Source of the DNA: Puteibacter caeruleilacunae
Lineage (GTDB): Bacteria > Bacteroidota > Bacteroidia > Bacteroidales > Prolixibacteraceae
Direction of reading: 5' to 3'
DNA: 36,132 nucleotides
Assembly: GCA_005217565.1 (NCBI GenBank)
Contig: SJCO01000028.1
Span: 1 to 36,132, forward strand
Of this stretch, positions 15,756 to 23,674 are shown piece by piece. The translations under genes and the position numbers were made by a program. How positions within the stretch are numbered: position 1 is the first letter of the stretch; each line of letters opens with the position of its first letter. The notes beneath the pieces were generated by a model. It saw only the letters and a program-made list of their open reading frames with translations. It had not been told where the DNA came from and did not search any database.

Positions 15756-18146
15756 ATGTTTATGAAAACAAAGATTAAATTACTTGTTGTAATCTGTTGT
15801 TTGATAAGTATCTATTCCAGTGCACAGGATTATAACTCAACATTATGGTATGATTATCCCGCCGAAGATTGGCGTACTCAAGCCTTACATATTGGTAATG
15901 GTTATATGGGGGCATCGTATTATGGAGGAGTCAAGTCTGAACGATTTGATATTACCGAAGAGACGATGTGGTTTGGCGGACCAGGAGAGAATCCTGATTA
16001 CAATTACGGTATAAAAAAGGGAGGAAAAGCGCATCTTAAAGAGATTAGAGATGCAATTGTGAATGGTGATATTGAGAAAGCCGATGGACTTGTTCAAAAG
16101 CATTTCACGGGAGATTATTCAAACTTTGGATCCCTTACTTCAATAGAACATTTGTATCTTGATTTTGAAAATCATGATGGAGTAGTGAAAAACTACAAAC
16201 GCTCACTCGATGTTGCCAATTCATTGGCTTCAGTTTCGTACGATATCAATGGTGTTAACTACCACAGAGAATATTTTTGTAGTTACCCTGATCGTGTAAT
16301 GGCTGTTCATGTAAAAAGTGATGCCAATGGCAAAGTTGGATTTACCATCAGACATGAGTTTATGCAGAAATCGAATGACATTAGTATCCACGATAACGAG
16401 ATCCATGTAAAAGGGAAAATCGATGGAAATAATCGCCAGTACGAGATCAAGATTAAGGTTCTAAATGAAGGCGGTACCTTGTCGGAAGAGAATGGTACAT
16501 TAAAACTTAGTGGTGCCAATAGTGCCACCGTGCTTTACACTACAGCTACAGAATATACTTCTGTTGCTCCAAAGTATAACGGAGCCGATCCTGTGGCCTT
16601 AACACATAAGTTTATTACTGGAGCATCTAAAAAAGGATACAGTAAGTTGAAGGCTGATCACATTGCTGATTACAGAAGCTTATACGATAGGGTTGCTTTG
16701 ACGATGGATGGTGATCCTCAATTAGAAAAGCTTCCTACCAACAAGCGTTATGAAATGCTGAAGACAGGCATGACTGATGATGCAGGACTGAAGGTGTTGT
16801 TGTTTAATCTTGGTCGCTATTTACTGATTAGTGCTTCACGACCAGGTACACTGCCATCCGGACTTCAAGGGGTATGGGTGTCAAACCGTACTGCAGCATG
16901 GGCAGGCAACTATCAGAGTAATATTAATATCCAGGAGATGTACTGGACTGCTGGTCCGTTGAATTTGCCTGAAACACAAGAGGCTTACGTTAACTGGATA
17001 AAGACATTGATTGAGCCTGGTAGAAAAGTTGCTAACGCTTATTATGGAACAGATGGATGGGTGAGTCATAGTACCGGAAATATCTGGGGATATGCGTCGC
17101 CAGGTTCTGATATGCTATGGGGAATGTATCCTTCAGGTGCAGCATGGCATTGCCAACACTTGTGGAGTCAGTATGAATTTACCCAAGACAAGAAATACCT
17201 GGCAAAAGAGGCATACCCAATCATGAAAGAAGCTGCTGAATTCTGGTTACAGAATATGGTGGAATACGAAGGTGGCTATATCATTGCACCTGTTGTGTCG
17301 GCAGAGCACGGTGTGGATATTCGCGATGGAAAACCAGTTGATTATGCAATCACCAACGGAGAAGCCAGGGCAGGGAAGTGGTTCAATCTTCCAGGGGCCT
17401 TTCAGGATATCCAGATGGTGTATGATCTTTTCAGTAACGTGATGCAAGCCGCAGAAGAATTGGATGTTGATAAGGATTTTAGCGCTAAGGTGAAAAAGAC
17501 AAGAGATCAGTTGTTGCCATTGAAGATTGGTAAATACGGACAGATTCAGGAATGGGCATGGGATGTTGATAATCCACGCGATCACCATCGTCATATTGCT
17601 CACATGTATGCACTCATGCCTGGTCGTCAAATTGATCCTTATAAAACTCCAGAACTAGCGAAAGCAGCCAAGATTTCGCTTAACATGAGAGGACATACGC
17701 TATATGGACCAAAGTGGCCTCATATGGGTGGTAACTGGAACAGAACATGGCGTATCTATTGTTATACAAGATTGTTGGATGGCGAAAAAGCTGCCAGAAT
17801 ATTCAATGATATGGTAACACAGGTGGGATTTGAGAACTTAATGGCTCACGAGAGTAACAATATGCAGGTTGATGGTTCTATGTCGACTCCTGGCTTTATG
17901 GCTGAAATGATGTTGCAATCGCACCAGGGAGAAATCCATGTGTTGCCAGCATTGCCAGTGGAATGGCCAGCGGGAAAGGTAACCGGACTGATTGCCAGAG
18001 GTGCCTTTAAAGTGGATATTGAATGGCGTTACGGACTGCTTGTGTCGTGTACTATTGAATCATTGGAAGGGAATAAGCTTCCTCCAGTACGCGTAAAAGG
18101 TGAACTTGTAGATCCTAAAAACGATAGTAGGATTGTTATCAAATAA
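15756..18146 (+). CDS. Glycoside hydrolase family 95 (alpha-L-fucosidase / alpha-L-galactosidase)
   Basis: This exported 796-aa enzyme belongs to GH95. After a signal peptide (to about residue 24, ISIYSSAQ) comes the N-terminal beta-sandwich with the family opening LWYDYPAEDWRTQALHIGNG, then the (alpha/alpha)6 barrel and a small C-terminal beta domain. By comparison with the bifidobacterial 1,2-alpha-fucosidase, the catalytic set is visible: N389 and N391 in QSNINIQ, E517 in VVSAEHGV, and D706 in MQVDGSMSTPGFMAEM. The spacing fits. Such enzymes invert and remove terminal alpha-L-fucose or L-galactose from host, algal or plant glycans. ATG 15756 and 15762 are both possible starts. No SusCD pair or other glycosidase is adjacent. 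Confidence 0.9.
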   Translation: MFMKTKIKLLVVICCLISIYSSAQDYNSTLWYDYPAEDWRTQALHIGNGYMGASYYGGVKSERFDITEETMWFGGPGENPDYNYGIKKGGKAHLKEIRDAIVNGDIEKADGLVQKHFTGDYSNFGSLTSIEHLYLDFENHDGVVKNYKRSLDVANSLASVSYDINGVNYHREYFCSYPDRVMAVHVKSDANGKVGFTIRHEFMQKSNDISIHDNEIHVKGKIDGNNRQYEIKIKVLNEGGTLSEENGTLKLSGANSATVLYTTATEYTSVAPKYNGADPVALTHKFITGASKKGYSKLKADHIADYRSLYDRVALTMDGDPQLEKLPTNKRYEMLKTGMTDDAGLKVLLFNLGRYLLISASRPGTLPSGLQGVWVSNRTAAWAGNYQSNINIQEMYWTAGPLNLPETQEAYVNWIKTLIEPGRKVANAYYGTDGWVSHSTGNIWGYASPGSDMLWGMYPSGAAWHCQHLWSQYEFTQDKKYLAKEAYPIMKEAAEFWLQNMVEYEGGYIIAPVVSAEHGVDIRDGKPVDYAITNGEARAGKWFNLPGAFQDIQMVYDLFSNVMQAAEELDVDKDFSAKVKKTRDQLLPLKIGKYGQIQEWAWDVDNPRDHHRHIAHMYALMPGRQIDPYKTPELAKAAKISLNMRGHTLYGPKWPHMGGNWNRTWRIYCYTRLLDGEKAARIFNDMVTQVGFENLMAHESNNMQVDGSMSTPGFMAEMMLQSHQGEIHVLPALPVEWPAGKVTGLIARGAFKVDIEWRYGLLVSCTIESLEGNKLPPVRVKGELVDPKNDSRIVIK

Positions 18147-18154
18147 GTGGTTTT

Positions 18155-18394
18155 TTGTTCTCAAGCCGAACAGGCTTCTCATTTTTGCCTTGCCGCAAAA
18201 ACGAGACAAAAAGGTCAAGGCTGCCTGCAAAAAATAATCAATTTATTGCAGTTGCTTAGTGCAACTGGGTGATGTTGTTCTCAAGCCGAACAGGCTTCTC
18301 ATTTTTGCCTTGCCGCAAAAACGAGACAAAAAGGTCAAGGCTGCCTGTAAAAAGCAATCAATTTATTGCAGTTGCTAAGTGCAACTGGGTGATC
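18155..18394. repeat. Two tandem copies of a 120-bp unit
   Basis: Copy 1 is 18155-18274 and copy 2 is 18275-18394, with about four mismatches between them (at 18228/18348, 18234-18235/18354-18355, 18257/18377). Each unit contains three nested inverted repeats: AAGCC/GGCTT, GCCTTG/CAAGGC and CAGTTGC/GCAACTG. A partial copy of the unit's right end, in inverse orientation, follows at about 18414-18452. The element is richer in GC than its surroundings and has no credible coding capacity. Confidence 0.9.
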
Positions 18395-18773
18395 TTCTCT
18401 CTGCGTTCGAAGCTTCCCAGTTTTACTAAGCAACTGCTGCAAAATCAATCACTTTTTTCAGGAGGCCGATTCCGTTGCGATGACCGGTAGTTTTGAACAA
18501 CGGTCATCTATCAGATCCTGCGGACGATAAAAGGTAACGCTCTGACATTAGCAAACCACAAGACAGTTAGCTAATATCCAGCGCGACTACGATGCTCTGA
18601 CCTTCGCATCTCGCTGTCACCTGTCCCAGCGGGACATCATCTTTTTTGCCCATGACGAGGCACGAGTCGTGGGATATCAATGATCTCAATCGCAATAACA
18701 CCGCCGTGGCACCCCATAACCAACAGGGTACAGCACTATCTGTCGGCGGAACAACAGCAACTACAACCGTAAC
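18395..18773. other. Repeat-derived spacer between GH95 and the propeller genes
   Basis: Between the tandem repeats and the convergent propeller gene lies more palindromic DNA and no gene. It includes an inverted repeat GATGACCG/CGGTCATC around 18478-18510 and the repeat copy A (18620-18768). Both flanking genes end here (convergent), so the spacer likely serves only as a transcription end or repeat-landing zone. Confidence 0.6.
18620..18768. repeat. Interspersed palindromic repeat, copy A
   Basis: Ordered blocks: hairpin GTCCC-AGC-GGGAC (18623-18635), a T-run, CCCATGACGAGGC, GTCGTGGGA, CAATCGCAATAAC, ACCGCCGTGGC, a CCCC..GGG-type hairpin with AACCAAC in its loop, and CTGTCGGCGGAACAAC. The same blocks in the same order occur at 30901-31070 (copy B) and 32765-33000 (copy C). 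CCGCC near the middle and GGCGG near the end can pair. Confidence 0.75.
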
Positions 18774-19940
18774 CTATTTAAACTTTTTAATTTTAAGCAC
18801 AGGGTTATCTTGAATATCTATTTTAGGTACTAATTCCTTCAGTAATTTATCTCTTATCATTCCTCTCTTTGATGCTTCTAAAATGCGCCAAGGCTGTTTT
18901 AAACCAGCATCCGTATTCTCAGGGATATCTACCCAGCGAACCGAGTTTCTACTTTTATTGGAATCTTTAAAGAATTCTCCTGTTTTAAGATCAAGAATGT
19001 AACTAGAATACTCCGGATCCCATTTTTCTCCCGATTTACAAATTTTGAATGCCTCCTTAAAATCATAGGACTCAACAAATAATTCTAAAAAACGATTGTG
19101 TATGATCATCCCAACATTAACACCTGTAGGATGTTCCGATTTTACAGAAGGTGTCTGTGTAAATAAAGGAGTTAATGATTTATCTTGTTTCATCAAATAA
19201 ACAGTGTCCATTGATCTGTTAGCAAGAATGTATTTGTTCCCAAACTTGCAATTCTTAGGAAAGTTATTTCCCCAAGCGTATCCCATTGTATAATTTTTCC
19301 TTATGGGTACACTAAACCGTCTAGGTTCTATTTTTGCGATCTCTAAATCAAGATAATCTGTAATTTCTCCGTTCTCTTTCGAAATGAAGAAGTATGGTTT
19401 TGTTGGCTCTGTTGTACCCGAAGTATTTTCATTGTAACAAAAGAGGGTGTTCTTATCGAAGTTGTAAATCCTTCTTACATGAGTTTTGGGTGGGGTTTTG
19501 AAACTACGAAGCAATTCCCCATCTTCAGTAAAAACATAGATCTTCTTGTAAACTTCATCCACAATAAACACCTTCTTTTCGCTTTCTGCGTATGCAAGAG
19601 AGCTTAGAATCGTATATCCCTTTCCTCCTTTCTGATTAAACTTAGCATGTAGCTTACCTGTAATGTCGAAAATAAATACATCTCCACTTATCTTGTCTGC
19701 TACCACAATTCTATTATCGGATATATGTCTTAGGTAGCAAGTTCGCCCCATCAATACATCTTTAGAGGTTTCAAGTTGTATATATGATACATCGGCTTCC
19801 CACTCAAATCCCTTTTCAGGATACGATTTTGTTTTATCCAGTACTGGTATCTTATCGCTTGATGCAATTGGTTGGGAATAGCATGTTGTTACTAAAGCAT
19901 AAAAGCTTAAAACGGTAAAAATAATGTGTCGTCTGTTCAT
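18774..19940 (-). CDS. 6-bladed beta-propeller protein (exported), intact copy
   Basis: This 388-aa protein belongs to the Bacteroidota 6-bladed beta-propeller group (DUF5128-like). It begins with a signal peptide (NRRHIIFTVLSFYALVTTCYSQ), so it is secreted or periplasmic. The body shows repeated blade motifs such as NRIVVADKISGDVFIFDITGK and KKVFIVDEVYKKIYVFTEDGE. I chose ATG 19940, which falls 4 bp after the stop of the preceding paralog and aligns with that paralog's start; an ATG at 19967 would add nine residues inside the neighbour. The two genes form a tandem pair. Function is unknown; such proteins often lie near glycan or peptide uptake loci. Confidence 0.85.
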   Translation of the reverse strand: MNRRHIIFTVLSFYALVTTCYSQPIASSDKIPVLDKTKSYPEKGFEWEADVSYIQLETSKDVLMGRTCYLRHISDNRIVVADKISGDVFIFDITGKLHAKFNQKGGKGYTILSSLAYAESEKKVFIVDEVYKKIYVFTEDGELLRSFKTPPKTHVRRIYNFDKNTLFCYNENTSGTTEPTKPYFFISKENGEITDYLDLEIAKIEPRRFSVPIRKNYTMGYAWGNNFPKNCKFGNKYILANRSMDTVYLMKQDKSLTPLFTQTPSVKSEHPTGVNVGMIIHNRFLELFVESYDFKEAFKICKSGEKWDPEYSSYILDLKTGEFFKDSNKSRNSVRWVDIPENTDAGLKQPWRILEASKRGMIRDKLLKELVPKIDIQDNPVLKIKKFK

Positions 19941-19944
19941 GGGG

Positions 19945-21115
19945 CTATCTGAATGTTTGAATTGCAATTATCGGATTATCTTCAATATCTAGTTTAGGAC
20001 ATAATTCCAACAGTGGCTTATTGTCTTTAATTCTACCAGCCTTATATGAGTTTAGTATAAGATATGGCTGTATTAGTTTCACTCTCTTGTTTGCAGGAAC
20101 ATCCACTTCGCGAACTGAGTATGAGAATTCACCAGGATCTTTAAAAAACTCACCTGTCGTCATGTCAAAAGTATAATCTGTATACTCCGCTTTCCACTGT
20201 TCGCCTTTTTTAAGTAGCTTAAGTGCTTTTTGGTAGTCGTATGAGGCTACTTGTACCTGTAAAAACCGATTGTTTATGATCATTCCAACTGCAGCGGCAG
20301 TAGGATGTTCTGAAAACACCGAAGGAGTTTGAGTGAATAGCGGGATTAATGATTTATCTTGTTTAAGTAAATAGACAGTATCCATTGACCTGTTTGCAAG
20401 AATAAAATAGTTTCCAAATTTGCAATTGTCAGGGTAATTACGTCTGAATGAGTATCCTCTTGAGTTGTTTTTATCTATTTGTTCAACAAAGCGACGTGGC
20501 TTAACTTCTTTGACTTCTATGTCAATGTAGTCGGTGATTTCTCCGGTTTCTTTTGAAATAAAAAAGTATGGTTTTGTTGGTGCTGAAGAACCCAAATGAT
20601 TTTCATTATAACACAGAAGGGTGTTCTTATTGAAGTTATAAATTTTCATTACATGAGTTTTCGGGGGGAGTTTGAAAGCTGCGTAGCAGGTTTCCTTCCT
20701 CTGTAAAAACAAAAATCTTTTTGCGGATTACATCCAGGACGAACACCTCTTTGTCTTTCTCGGCGTAAGCCAGATAGCTTACAAACACATAGCCTTTTCC
20801 TCCTTTTTGATTAAACTTAGAAAATAATTTGCCATTGATATCGAATATAAATACATCTCCATGTATTTCATCTGCAACCACAATTCTATTTTCAGATACA
20901 TATCTCAAATCACAATGTTCCCCCAGCAATACATTTTCAGAGGTTTCAAGAGGTACATATGCTAAATCCACTATAAACTCAAGCGCCTTTTCAGGATACG
21001 ATTTTGTTTTATCCAGTACTGGTATCTTATCGCTTGAGGCAATTGGTTGGGAATAGCATGTTGTTACTAAAGCATAAAAGCTTAAAACGGTAAAAATAAT
21101 GTGTCGTCTGTTCAT
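19945..21115 (-). pseudogene. 6-bladed beta-propeller protein, frameshifted tandem paralog
   Basis: This is the upstream copy of the tandem pair. From ATG 21115 the frame matches the intact paralog up to LLRSFQTPP, then runs off and stops at 20636. The matching remainder (PPKTHVMKIYNFNKN...) resumes in another frame and ends at 19945. Alignment with the paralog puts one extra base at the run of six C (plus-strand GGGGGG, 20663-20668) followed by G. Removing one base restores a 389-aa protein, one residue longer than the neighbour. The first 130 bp are almost identical to the neighbour (129/130), while the rest has diverged strongly. It could be a true pseudogene, a phase-variable tract or an assembly error. 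Confidence 0.8.
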
Positions 21116-21286
21116 CTGTTCTTTATTTGGATTGACTAAAAAACTAATAAAAGATGTAGTGAGGACATGTATTTCTGTGGCTTGGAGTCTGTCAATACAT
21201 GTGCGACCTTATCAAATTTACAAAATTATTCTTTATCTATCGTGCTGGATATCACATCCGCATCAACCAAAATAATAAACTCCGAC

Positions 21287-22036
21287 CTACTCATAATCTA
21301 CCTTCTCATCAAAATCTGATAAATCAATACCTATATCTTCGAGTAATGAAAAATAAGCACTTTCCGAGACTATACCTTTGTCGAAGAGCTCTTTGGCCAT
21401 ATTGCCATAATTACCAATAATTAACCCTTTATTTCCAGGTTTATACAGGTCGATATTAAATCCACATAGCAGTGCATTCTTTATCTTGTCATGATTAAAT
21501 TCCTGATACCTTTTAAGGTCGATAATGCCCATTTTCAATAACCTATTCAGTAGCGCATTTCTTGAGCAACTAAAGTAATGCTCAATGTTTAATATCGTTG
21601 GTAACGTTATTTTATTCTTGCCCCATTCTTTGTCAGGAATCATGTCATAAACCCCATTTTCAGGAAGTAGAAGATGACTGGCAAACACATCAGCATTATA
21701 CTCTTCTGGATCTCCATCTTTGTCGAACTTTCCAGCATGACTTTTCTCTGAAACGAAATTCTCTTGATAATAGAGATGGTATAATTCATGACAGATAGTA
21801 AAATGCTGGCGACCAATAGTGTGGTTGCTATTAACCAGTATAAAGTACTTGGCTGAATTGCTGCCGTTCATTTTTACAGCCATTCCTGATAGATCCTCAC
21901 TTAGCGGAAGAAATACGGTAAGAATGTTATTCTTTAAAAGTAAGCTCTTAAGGCGAATAGTTTCGTTTTCGTTTAAGCCATTCTTGCGACGAAATTCTGC
22001 CGCAAATTGTTTAAGTTTTCTTTCTCTTCTATTCAT
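21287..22036 (-). CDS. ImmA/IrrE-family metallopeptidase
   Basis: This 249-aa cytoplasmic protein has a zinc-peptidase centre H83-E-L-Y-H87 (ICHELYHLYY) followed by EEYNADVFASHLLLP, the conserved third-ligand helix of the ImmA/IrrE (COG2856) family. Members cleave a partner XRE-type repressor, as ImmA does for ImmR. Its start overlaps the stop of the XRE gene by 8 bp, so both are co-translated. The C-terminal part (about residues 165-249) carries a short predicted all-helical or mixed region that I do not recognise. The pair may control stress genes, a mobile element, or act as a toxin-antitoxin-like module; no target is evident here. Confidence 0.88.
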   Translation of the reverse strand: MNRRERKLKQFAAEFRRKNGLNENETIRLKSLLLKNNILTVFLPLSEDLSGMAVKMNGSNSAKYFILVNSNHTIGRQHFTICHELYHLYYQENFVSEKSHAGKFDKDGDPEEYNADVFASHLLLPENGVYDMIPDKEWGKNKITLPTILNIEHYFSCSRNALLNRLLKMGIIDLKRYQEFNHDKIKNALLCGFNIDLYKPGNKGLIIGNYGNMAKELFDKGIVSESAYFSLLEDIGIDLSDFDEKVDYE

Positions 22037-22376
22037 TTTCCAAGGCTGATGACATGTTAATGTAATTGGTAATGATCTTCTTGAACTGACTAATTGTGGT
22101 CATATCTTCGGCAGTTATTTCATCAGCACGGAAAGCAAAAGCAGTTAAAATCTCCCGTTTCTCAGGATTATCCTCATATAAGTCGAATTCCTCCACATTG
22201 TATAGTAGTGCCAGTTTTTCTACAACATTTTCTGGAATTGTACGGGCGTCATTTTCATATTGGTTTACCGCAGCTGCAGTAATTCCCAAATAATCGGCAA
22301 CAAAAGCTTGTGTAAACTCAAATTTTTCACGCAACTTTTTGATGTTCTTACTGAGTAATTGGTTTTTTTCCATCAT
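22029..22376 (-). CDS. XRE-family helix-turn-helix regulator paired with ImmA/IrrE
   Basis: This 115-aa protein has a clear HTH_3 domain in residues 10-65: IKKLREKFEFTQAFVADYLG, then ITAAAVNQYENDARTIPENV. The C-terminal 45 residues are a charged tail (ITAEDMTTISQFKKIITNY), a likely site for cleavage or contact by the peptidase. Start at ATG 22376 or the adjacent ATG 22373. A very good Bacteroidota promoter lies 32 bp upstream. It overlaps the ImmA-like gene by 8 bp. Confidence 0.9.
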   Translation of the reverse strand: MMEKNQLLSKNIKKLREKFEFTQAFVADYLGITAAAVNQYENDARTIPENVVEKLALLYNVEEFDLYEDNPEKREILTAFAFRADEITAEDMTTISQFKKIITNYINMSSALENE

Positions 22377-22407
22377 GATAATTGAGAACTTAAATCTTTT
22401 GTTGTTA

Positions 22408-22439
22408 CAAAAATATTCAAAAAAATAGAAAATGACAAA
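22408..22439 (-). promoter_or_regulatory. Consensus Bacteroidota promoter of the XRE/ImmA operon
   Basis: On the minus strand TTTG (22439-22436), a 20-nt spacer and TATTTTTG (22415-22408) match the TTTG / TAnnTTTG consensus exactly. The XRE start is about 32 bp downstream. Confidence 0.65.
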
Positions 22440-22566
22440 AAATTAACAAGGGTAATGTATTGGGAGGTTAGGTGAGATAGGAAATCTATGTGGTGGGTAA
22501 GTGTTAATTGTAATTGTAAAAATTAAATTAATATGCTTGGTGTGCAGGGTGGTGCTACATAAGATT

Positions 22567-22601
22567 TTTCCCACGACGTAGCGTTAGCATGTCGTGGGAA
22601 A
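22567..22601. repeat. Hairpin fragment D of the interspersed repeat family
   Basis: The perfect 11-bp arms TTTCCCACGAC (22567-22577) and GTCGTGGGAAA (22591-22601) surround GTAGCGTTAGCAT. The core resembles the CCCATGACGAAGC...GTCGTGGGAA block of repeats B and C. It begins just beyond the stop of the nitrilase-family gene (minus strand) and may help end its mRNA. Confidence 0.6.
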
Positions 22602-22606
22602 TGATC

Positions 22607-23380
22607 TTATTCATTCACATAAAGTGGGTATTCTTTCTTTGCTGATTTTGCTTTCTTTAAATCGATATCAAGTGTTAAGAATGGAGACTCCTCGGAAGTC
22701 GTTCCTAGCAATGCACCATCAACAGGTTGTGCAATCCATGCTGTGCCACCCCAGTGGAAGTCATTGTCACCAATTCCCGCGCGATTAGAGCTTAAACAGT
22801 AACAACCACCAATTACTGATGATGTTTGTCCGCAACGCACCCATTGATCGATAGTGTATTTACTAGTAGCTCTCGGACACAACAATAAATCGATGCCTTG
22901 TAAACCGTACTTTCTTGTATGTTGAGTGAACCATATTTCAGTACAAAGCAGAAAACCGATTCTAACACCGTTAATTTCAATCGTCTCAAAATGCTTTGAT
23001 TCTCTATCAAACCAAGTCGCCTCGTAAGCTTCCACCTCTTCAGGTAGATAGTATTTTGTATGTACTTTTATATGACCGCTCTTTTTTGACCAAACATAGG
23101 CGATGTTAAAAAACTTACCGTTCTTAATCTCTGGTTTAGTATAAGCCACTACAGCATCTCCTAATTCATCAAAACGCTCAATCCATTCTTCGTGCGCTTT
23201 AACTGCATCTAATTTTATTGAATCACTCACTGATGGCTTGGTTGCAAACCACGAAGAAAAAGGCATCTCAGGTAAAAGAATCAACTCACTCTTATTCTTC
23301 TTACAGTGCGATACTAATCCCTCCCAATCCTTTTCAAGCTGTTGTGTGTTATTGCTTAATTGACAAACTGTTACTTTCAT
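22607..23380 (-). CDS. Carbon-nitrogen hydrolase (nitrilase superfamily amidohydrolase)
   Basis: This 257-aa cytoplasmic enzyme belongs to the nitrilase/CN-hydrolase superfamily. The catalytic triad is visible: E38 in LILLPEMPF, K109 in VHTKYYLPEE, and nucleophile C146 in IGFLLCTEIW. Most such enzymes hydrolyse amides or N-carbamoyl compounds rather than nitriles. The insert LPEEVEAYEATWFDRE after the lysine is the usual substrate loop. It lies on the same strand as susD but is separated by a strong terminator, so it is likely a separate unit; a -7 element TATCTTTG at 23450-23443 is the probable promoter. The substrate is unknown. Confidence 0.85.
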   Translation of the reverse strand: MKVTVCQLSNNTQQLEKDWEGLVSHCKKNKSELILLPEMPFSSWFATKPSVSDSIKLDAVKAHEEWIERFDELGDAVVAYTKPEIKNGKFFNIAYVWSKKSGHIKVHTKYYLPEEVEAYEATWFDRESKHFETIEINGVRIGFLLCTEIWFTQHTRKYGLQGIDLLLCPRATSKYTIDQWVRCGQTSSVIGGCYCLSSNRAGIGDNDFHWGGTAWIAQPVDGALLGTTSEESPFLTLDIDLKKAKSAKKEYPLYVNE

Positions 23381-23442
23381 TTTAATTGTTTTTTATTGAG
23401 TTAACAATTGATAATGTAATTTGATCACTTATTTGATACGTA

Positions 23443-23450
23443 CAAAGATA
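23443..23450 (-). promoter_or_regulatory. Probable -7 element for the CN-hydrolase gene
   Basis: The minus strand reads TATCTTTG, an exact TAnnTTTG, about 62 bp before the ATG. A well-placed -33 TTTG was not found (the nearest is 25 nt away). Confidence 0.35.
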
Positions 23451-23480
23451 TTTGTTGTTGAATGATGAAAAGAGCCAAAA

Positions 23481-23597
23481 GATAGTCGTTTTAGGCCAAC
23501 CTGCCTGTGATCTCACACATCAACGCTTCCTCAAGCCTGAATACGCTTCCAGCTCCTTCGGACGCTTATAAATGACACATCTGCATGCCATAATAAA
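23481..23597. repeat. Repeat fragment E in the susD / CN-hydrolase spacer
   Basis: The 17-mer ACATCAACGCTTCCTCA (23517-23533) also opens repeat copy B (30902-30918). The rest of this fragment (repeated CGCTTC/CGCTTA words around 23524-23575) does not follow the A-C block order. No gene is present. Confidence 0.45.
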
Positions 23598-23632
23598 CAA
23601 AAAAGGAGAATGATTGTATAAAATCATTCTCC
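23598..23632 (-). terminator. Terminator of the susC-susD operon
   Basis: Read on the minus strand, GGAGAATGATT (23632-23622) pairs perfectly with AATCATTCTCC (23615-23605) around a 6-nt loop and is followed by TTTTTTG. It lies 43 bp past the susD stop. Confidence 0.85.
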
Positions 23633-23674
23633 TCATCAATATCCAATTCGTTATAATAAACGACTAACTATATA

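Noticed and set aside
18155-18394. Possible CRISPR array
   Set aside because: Only two long units of 120 bp with no unique spacers between them.
18269-18490. A 73-codon frame over the second 120-bp repeat
   Set aside because: It lies in tandem and inverted repeats and has no protein-like composition or start context.
20636-20712. Programmed ribosomal frameshifting in the propeller gene
   Set aside because: A C6 run exists, but no slippery heptamer of the usual type or downstream structure is evident and the paralog has no shift; mutation or sequence error is simpler.
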